NCBI GenBank assembly: GCA_947629875.1
Contig: CANRFK010000003.1
Span: 1 to 29,272, forward strand
DNA length: 29,272 nt
Source of the DNA: an uncultured Clostridia bacterium
Lineage (GTDB): Bacteria > Bacillota > Clostridia > Christensenellales > Borkfalkiaceae
Direction: 5' to 3'
Part shown: piece by piece, positions 25,169-29,272 of the stretch
Numbering within the stretch: position 1 is the stretch's first letter
How the letters are laid out: every line of letters starts with the position of its first letter
Position numbers and translations under genes: made by a program
Notes under the pieces: model-generated
Seen by the model: the letters and a program-made list of their open reading frames with translations, nothing else
What the model was told of the DNA's origin: nothing
The model's database searches: none

Positions 25169-25197
25169 ATTGTATCATATTGCCTGCCGTTCGTCAA
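25169..25197 (-). promoter_or_regulatory. Sigma-A promoter of the protease-Opp operon
   Basis: On the minus strand TTGACG (25197-25192) and TACAAT (25174-25169) are 17 nt apart, with TG one base before the -10 box. The upstream side is very AT-rich (25200-25320). This is the only good promoter found in front of the nine-gene operon. Confidence 0.75.
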
Positions 25198-25215
25198 ACC
25201 GATTTCACCCGTTTT

Positions 25216-25323
25216 TGCAAAAAATCTTGTGAAAATTCATAAGGAAATCACTTCCTAATAATAAGGGTAGCTTATTTTCACTAATATATGCAAAAATTGT
25301 GAATAAATTTATGATATTTTGCA
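25216..25323. promoter_or_regulatory. AT-rich divergent control region with TGCAAAA repeats
   Basis: Between the protease operon and spoIIE. TGCAAAAA(n)TTGTGAA-like direct repeats occur at 25216-25232 and 25289-25303, and an inverted TTTTGCA at 25317-25323. AGGAA/TTCCT (25242-25255) form a small inverted repeat. TGTGAATAA (25298-25306) equals TTATTCACA on the other strand, a DnaA-box-like word. These may be operators for either divergent unit; their binding proteins are unknown. Confidence 0.45.
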
Positions 25324-25372
25324 CGTGCCCGCCTCCCCTCTCTTGCGGCGGCACGGCGTGAAAAAATGCTTC

Positions 25373-25379
25373 TTCGACA
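25373..25379. promoter_or_regulatory. Spo0A box upstream of spoIIE
   Basis: TTCGACA is the exact complement of the 0A box TGTCGAA. It lies about 58 bp upstream of the expected spoIIE transcription start, a position seen at Spo0A-activated promoters, including spoIIE of Bacillus. Confidence 0.6.
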
Positions 25380-25421
25380 TTTCACGACGCATTCCCCGCA
25401 CGTTAGCTCCCCGATTTTCCC

Positions 25422-25427
25422 TATAAT
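25422..25427 (+). promoter_or_regulatory. -10 box of the spoIIE promoter
   Basis: A perfect TATAAT with no recognisable -35 hexamer at 16-18 or 21 bp. Weak -35 regions are usual for Spo0A-activated sigma-A promoters, which fits the nearby 0A box. The leader to ATG 25453 is about 20 nt. Confidence 0.6.
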
Positions 25428-25452
25428 TGGCAAAAAACGGTAGGTGCCATAG

Positions 25453-27741
25453 ATGAAAGCCAAAAACCCTTTCCGCCGCGTAAAATTTTCCTGCGGGGCG
25501 GCGGCGAAATACCTCGCCCTGCTTGCCGCCATGCTGCTTCTGAACCTCGCCCTTCCGCAGGGGGAGCCCCTCTCCTTCCCCCTTGCCTTCGCCGCGCTGT
25601 GCTGCGGGCTCGACCCCTTCCTCTGCTGTGCGTGGCACCTCGCGGCGTCCGTGCCCGCGCTCTCGGCAGCGGCGTCGCTCTCCGCGGGCGTGCAATCGGC
25701 GTTCCTGCTCCTCGTGTTTGCCCTCTATCGCCGCTTCGGGCGGGAGATGAAATGGGAGCGCGCCGTGTACGCCCTGCTCGCCCAGCTCCCCTTCCTGTTT
25801 TTGTTCCCCCATTCGGGGTATCCGCTCTTCCCCTTCGGCGCATTCTGGCAGAAGATGATCTTCTGCGCGCTGTTTACCGCGCTCTCGCTCCTCTTTGAAG
25901 GCGGCCTGCGCGCCCTTCTCTTCCGCGCCTTCAAGTGCCGTTTGGGCGGCGGGGAGATCGCCGAACTCGCCCTCTTGTGGCTGTTTTTGGGTATGGGACT
26001 TTGCCGCCCCTTCGGGCAGCTTCCCCTGCTCGCCGCCGTCGCGCTTGCGGGATTTCTCGCCGTGTGCCTCTTGAAAAGCGCGGCCGCCGTGCCCTTCGCG
26101 CTCGTGCTCTCCCTCCCCCTCTGCGTGGTGCGTTTGAGCGCCGTCCCTGCCGCCGTGACGGTCGCGCTCGCCTGCCTCGCCCTGCTCTTTTTGCCGTACG
26201 GGCGCATCGCCGCCGCACTCGCCCTCTTCGTCGGGTTTATGGGCGCGGAATACCTCGGTGGGCTGTTTTCCTCCTCCGCCGTGACCATCGCCCTCACCCT
26301 CCTCTCCGTCTTTTTGCCCTGCGCCGCCGTCTGCTGCGTGCCCGACAGGCTCTTCCGCCGCCTCGGCCGCGCCCTTCTCTTCTACCGCGAGCGAACGTTG
26401 CCGCGCATCGCCATCAACCGCAACCGCCGCGCCGTGGGAGAGCAACTCTTTGAGATCTCCGCCCTCTTCCGCGAGATCGAGAGCGCCTTCCGCACCGAAA
26501 AGCAGCCCGACGATACGGGCGTACACATCCGCGAAAAGCTCATTGCGAGCCTGTGCGCCTCCTGCCCGAGCCGCAGAAAGTGCCGCGAGACGGGCATTTT
26601 CGAGAGCATGGACAAACTCATCGCCGTGGGCAAGGCGAAGGGGCGCGTCAACCTCATCGACCTGCCCGCCGAACTCTCCTCGGCGTGCAACAACACGGCG
26701 GGGCTCCTCTTTGCGCTTAACAAACAGCTCGCCGAATACCGCCGCTATGCCTATGAAATTCAGGCGGCGCGCGAGGGAAGAAGGCTGCTCGCCGATCAGG
26801 CGCGGGGCATCAGCGAGATTTTGCGCGACATCGCCCTCGAACAGAGCGGCGAATACACCTTTTCCGACGAGGAGGCGCGCCTCTCCAACGCCCTCGCCTC
26901 GGCGGGAATTTTGAGTTCGGAGATCTTCCTCTATGGCGACGATACGCGCTTCACGGCGAGCATGACCCTCGAAAATCGCACAAACGCTGTGCGTTTGGTG
27001 AAAATTGCGAGCGACGCGCTGGGCGTTCCTCTCGCTCTCTCGGAGAAGATCCCCCTGACCCCCGACCGCGCCTGTTTCATCTTAAAGCGCAAGGCAAATT
27101 TCGACGCGGCGTTCGGCGTCGCCTCCTGCCCCAAGAAGGGCGAACAGGCGAGCGGGGACACCCACTCCATTTTGAAGATCGACGAGCGGCGGTTCCTCGT
27201 CGCCCTCTCCGACGGCATGGGCAGCGGCGCGGACGCGCGCGACGTTTCCGACCAAACACTGTCACTTTTGGAGAGTTTTTACAAGGCCAAGATGCCCTCG
27301 GAGACGGTGCTCGGCACCGTCAACAAGCTCATCGCCTTCTCCTCGGAGGAGACCTTCTCCTGCCTCGACCTCGCCGCCGTCAACCTCGATACGGGCGCCG
27401 CGGACGTCGTCAAGATCGGCTCGCCCGCGGGGTTCGTGCTCTCGGGGGAGGAACTGCGCGTGCTCGAGGGCGAGAGCCTTCCCATCGGCATGCTCGAAGC
27501 CGTGCACCCCGCTACGCTGCAGGTGGAGATGAAGGCGGACGACTTCTTGATTTTTATGAGCGACGGCGTGACGACGGCGTTCGGCTCCTCCGCGGAGCTC
27601 TGCGCCTATTTGAGCAAGTTGAAGCCGCTCAACCCGCAGTCTCTCGCCGAGGAAATTTTGAAGACCGCGCTCCTTCGCTACAACGGAAGCGCCGAGGACG
27701 ATATGACGGTGCTCGCCGTCAAGCTCACCAAGGTAGCATAA
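25453..27741 (+). CDS. spoIIE: Stage II sporulation protein E, PP2C phosphatase (SpoIIE)
   Basis: SpoIIE dephosphorylates SpoIIAA-P in the forespore and so activates sigma-F; it also acts at the polar septum. The 762 residues show the expected order: about ten hydrophobic helices (15-297), a cytoplasmic linker/FtsZ-interacting region (300-545), and a PP2C domain (about 550-760). Metal-binding and catalytic motifs are intact: ASGDTH (566-571), SDGMGSG (586-592), MSDGV (702-706) and DDMTVL (749-754). Length is slightly below the 820-830 of Bacillus. Cys368, 371 and 377 form a small CxxC-type group in the linker. It is transcribed alone, with a Spo0A box upstream and a terminator downstream, and diverges from the protease operon. 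Confidence 0.96.
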   Translation: MKAKNPFRRVKFSCGAAAKYLALLAAMLLLNLALPQGEPLSFPLAFAALCCGLDPFLCCAWHLAASVPALSAAASLSAGVQSAFLLLVFALYRRFGREMKWERAVYALLAQLPFLFLFPHSGYPLFPFGAFWQKMIFCALFTALSLLFEGGLRALLFRAFKCRLGGGEIAELALLWLFLGMGLCRPFGQLPLLAAVALAGFLAVCLLKSAAAVPFALVLSLPLCVVRLSAVPAAVTVALACLALLFLPYGRIAAALALFVGFMGAEYLGGLFSSSAVTIALTLLSVFLPCAAVCCVPDRLFRRLGRALLFYRERTLPRIAINRNRRAVGEQLFEISALFREIESAFRTEKQPDDTGVHIREKLIASLCASCPSRRKCRETGIFESMDKLIAVGKAKGRVNLIDLPAELSSACNNTAGLLFALNKQLAEYRRYAYEIQAAREGRRLLADQARGISEILRDIALEQSGEYTFSDEEARLSNALASAGILSSEIFLYGDDTRFTASMTLENRTNAVRLVKIASDALGVPLALSEKIPLTPDRACFILKRKANFDAAFGVASCPKKGEQASGDTHSILKIDERRFLVALSDGMGSGADARDVSDQTLSLLESFYKAKMPSETVLGTVNKLIAFSSEETFSCLDLAAVNLDTGAADVVKIGSPAGFVLSGEELRVLEGESLPIGMLEAVHPATLQVEMKADDFLIFMSDGVTTAFGSSAELCAYLSKLKPLNPQSLAEEILKTALLRYNGSAEDDMTVLAVKLTKVA

Positions 27742-27772
27742 AAACCGCAAAACATTGTGCGTTTTACGCGAA

Positions 27773-27803
27773 AAGCCGCCTCCGAAGAGGCGGCTTCTTT
27801 GTT
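27773..27803. terminator. Bidirectional intrinsic terminator between spoIIE and the acetyltransferase gene
   Basis: GCCGCCTC (27775-27782), CGAA loop, GAGGCGGC (27787-27794), then TTCTTTGTT on the plus strand. On the minus strand the stem is followed by TTTTCG. It can end both convergent genes. Confidence 0.85.
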
Positions 27804-27817
27804 GCCGTTTTTGGGTT

Positions 27818-28387
27818 TTATTCCCCGATTTTTTTGATGGGCTTTGCAGGAACGCCCGCGACGACGGTATTCGCGGGGACGTCTTTCGTGACCACCGCGC
27901 CCGCCGCAATGACGGCGCCCTCCCCCACCGTCACCCCGGGCAAAACGGTGGCGTGCGCGCCGATCCAAACCTTGTTGCCGATTTTCACGGGCGCGGGCGC
28001 CATGCTGCCGCGCTTCGCAGGGTTCAAATCGTGATTCAGGGTCGCAATGACGACCTGATGCCCGATGAGCACGTCGTCGCCGATCGTGATGCCGCCCTGA
28101 TCCTGAAAACAGCACCCCATATTGATAAAAACGCGCTTTCCGACCGTGATATTCCTGCCATAATCGGTGTAAAAGGGCGGGAAGAGCCCAAAGGTTTCGT
28201 CCGTCTCCTGCCCGATGAGTTCGAAAAACAGCCGCCTCAATTCTTCGAGCCCGTGATACTTGCCGTTGATCTCCGCCGTAAGCGCAAGGGCTCTTTGCGA
28301 CATTTCGTGCATGTGCAGGTGCATCTCCGAGCCCGCCTCAATGTACGCTTGTTGTTGCATTTTTTCCTTGAATTGTTCGGTATCCAT
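27818..28387 (-). CDS. Maltose/galactoside-type O-acetyltransferase (hexapeptide repeat)
   Basis: Transfers acetyl from acetyl-CoA to a sugar hydroxyl in the cytoplasm. The 189 residues have the helical N-terminal domain of Maa/LacA/NodL enzymes (about 1-60) and a left-handed beta-helix of hexapeptide repeats (about 78-180), for example ITIGDDVLIG, VKIGNKVWIG and VTVGEGAVI. His119 (NHD) lies where the family has its catalytic histidine. The end AGVPAKPIKKIG is typical. ATG 28387 has no ribosome site and coincides with the predicted transcription start. ATG at codon 10 has AAGGA only 4 nt upstream and would remove nine residues. Real substrate unknown. Confidence 0.92.
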   Translation of the reverse strand: MDTEQFKEKMQQQAYIEAGSEMHLHMHEMSQRALALTAEINGKYHGLEELRRLFFELIGQETDETFGLFPPFYTDYGRNITVGKRVFINMGCCFQDQGGITIGDDVLIGHQVVIATLNHDLNPAKRGSMAPAPVKIGNKVWIGAHATVLPGVTVGEGAVIAAGAVVTKDVPANTVVAGVPAKPIKKIGE

Positions 28388-28393
28388 ATCTCT

Positions 28394-28422
28394 ATTTTAC
28401 TCCACGCAATCGAAGATGTCAA
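28394..28422 (-). promoter_or_regulatory. Sigma-A promoter of the acetyltransferase gene
   Basis: TTGACA (28422-28417) and TAAAAT (28399-28394) on the minus strand, 17 nt apart. The start site would fall on the A of ATG 28387, seven bases after the -10 box, predicting a leaderless mRNA. Confidence 0.75.
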
Positions 28423-28489
28423 CCGTAAAACAGCCCCTTTCAGAATTAAGAAAAACCCGCGAAAACTCACAGTATATTGCGGTTTTTGC

Positions 28490-28522
28490 AAAAATTGCCG
28501 CCGCTTTCGGGGAAGCGGCGGC
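28490..28522 (-). terminator. Intrinsic terminator of the SGNH esterase gene
   Basis: GCCGCCGCTT and AAGCGGCGGC (28497-28506, 28513-28522) form a 10-bp stem with a short loop, followed on the minus strand by AATTTTTG. It lies 17 nt after the esterase stop. Confidence 0.85.
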
Positions 28523-28539
28523 GCAATAGTTTCAACATT

Positions 28540-29145
28540 TCAGAGGATCTTTTTCAGTTCTTTGATGACGAGGTCGGCGATGTAGCGGCAACCGCGGTGG
28601 GTGGGGTGCACGCCGTCCGTTGTGAACTGCGAGGGATCGATGTCCTGTGTCAGTCCCGTAAAGATCTCGTCGAGGGGGATGACGGGCAGGTTGTGTTCCG
28701 CGGCGATGTCGCGGATGACGGCATTGAACGCATCGAGATAGGGACGGAACCGCTGTTTGTCGCCCATGTTCAACACGAAGGGCAAGATGCAGTAAATTTT
28801 CGCCCCCATTGCCGCAATTTTTTCAACGATCGCCGTATAATTGGCGCGGAATGTCTCGGGCAAGATCACCTCGCCGTGCGAAAAACGGCACCACACGTCG
28901 TTGACGCCCACCTGCAAAAAGACGACGTCGGGCTTTTCGGCAACGACGTCCTCCTCCACGCGCGCAAGAAGGTCGGCGGTCTTGTTCCCGCCCACGCCGC
29001 GGTTGATGATGGTGAGCTCCGCATCGGGATAGAGCAGGTGCAATTTCCCCGCCGCGATCTTCACATACCCCGCGCCGAGGTCGTTTTCATCGAGGAGATT
29101 CCTCCCCGACTCCGTGATGGAATCCCCGAAAAACAAAATTTTCAT
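28540..29145 (-). CDS. SGNH/GDSL-type hydrolase (esterase)
   Basis: A 201-residue hydrolase without a signal peptide, so cytoplasmic. All four SGNH blocks are visible: GDSIT with nucleophile Ser9, block II glycines and Asn54 (GVGGN), block III GVND with Asn82, and block V DGVHP with Asp177 and His180. Small enzymes of this kind remove acetyl or acyl groups from sugars, xylan fragments or lipids. Position next to a sugar acetyltransferase and behind a further gene ending 11 nt upstream suggests carbohydrate handling, but this is inference. ATG 29145 has a GGGGGG-type ribosome site about 7 nt upstream. Confidence 0.93.
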   Translation of the reverse strand: MKILFFGDSITESGRNLLDENDLGAGYVKIAAGKLHLLYPDAELTIINRGVGGNKTADLLARVEEDVVAEKPDVVFLQVGVNDVWCRFSHGEVILPETFRANYTAIVEKIAAMGAKIYCILPFVLNMGDKQRFRPYLDAFNAVIRDIAAEHNLPVIPLDEIFTGLTQDIDPSQFTTDGVHPTHRGCRYIADLVIKELKKIL

Positions 29146-29155
29146 GCGTTCCCCC

Positions 29156-29272
29156 CTAATTTCCGAACTTCTCCCTGTACGTCTTGATGCACTTCTCGAT
29201 GATCTCGATGGCGTCGTCGCGGTGGGCGATCTCGGTGACCGCCGTCTTCTTGTGCTCCAAGGACTTGTACAC
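29156..29272 (-). CDS. C-terminal end of an unidentified protein (cut by window edge)
   Basis: The last 38 codons of a gene on the minus strand, ending with TAG at 29158-29156, 11 nt before the esterase start, so the two are probably co-transcribed. The piece is charged and predicted helical (segments HKKTAVTEIAHRDDAIEIIE and CIKTYREKFGN). It is too short to assign. Confidence 0.7.
   Translation of the reverse strand: MYKSLEHKKTAVTEIAHRDDAIEIIEKCIKTYREKFGN

Noticed and set aside
25298..25306. DnaA-box-like word suggesting a replication origin
   Set aside because: A single good match in an AT-rich promoter region, with no dnaA, dnaN or box cluster nearby.
1..29272. CRISPR arrays, tRNA or rRNA genes, insertion sequences, prophage genes
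   Set aside because: No regularly spaced repeats, no cloverleaf or rRNA core sequences and no transposase or phage protein motifs were seen.

Overview
The window looks like a chromosomal segment of a spore-forming, fairly GC-rich member of the Bacillota, most likely a gut or rumen Clostridia lineage. The evidence is a complete gerA-type germinant-receptor operon, a SpoIIE phosphatase gene with a Spo0A box, sigma-A-type promoters, AGGAGG-type ribosome sites, and BspA-like and InlB-repeat surface proteins. The order or family cannot be fixed from the sequence alone.

Layout. 1-185 is an array of palindromic intergenic repeats. 242-772 encodes a small unrecognised membrane protein. 888-4601 (+) is gerAA-gerAB-gerAC, with overlapping genes and a sigma-G-like promoter directly in front. 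4602-5794 holds no ordinary gene. Its first part (about 4753-5249, +) looks like a strongly expressed structured RNA of about 500 nt: palindromic A/T element, near-perfect extended -10 promoter, many hairpins and a clean intrinsic terminator. Several micro-ORFs with good ribosome sites lie inside it. The second part holds long perfect palindromes of the kind seen at the window start.

5754-25197 (-) is one compact operon of about 19 kb with nine genes, read right to left from a sigma-A-like promoter at 25169-25197. It encodes a 2294-residue membrane-anchored subtilisin-like protease fused to Ig-like domains and BspA leucine-rich repeats; a BspA/InlB-repeat lipoprotein; an InlB-repeat lipoprotein with a C-terminal beta-helix-like region; an enlarged OppA-type peptide-binding lipoprotein; OppB, OppC, OppD and OppF; and a 140-residue single-pass membrane protein. 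All gaps are 67 nt or shorter and two junctions overlap or nearly touch. My reading is a 'capture, cut and import' system for extracellular protein: the protease degrades substrate at the surface, the repeat lipoproteins bind it, and the Opp transporter takes up the peptides. This is the strongest candidate for a previously undescribed system here.

25453-27741 (+) is spoIIE, diverging from the protease operon across an AT-rich control region. The last part (-) carries a sugar/maltose O-acetyltransferase, an SGNH (GDSL-type) esterase and the C-terminal end of an unidentified protein cut by the window edge. Function calls rest on motif reading only; no database search was possible.
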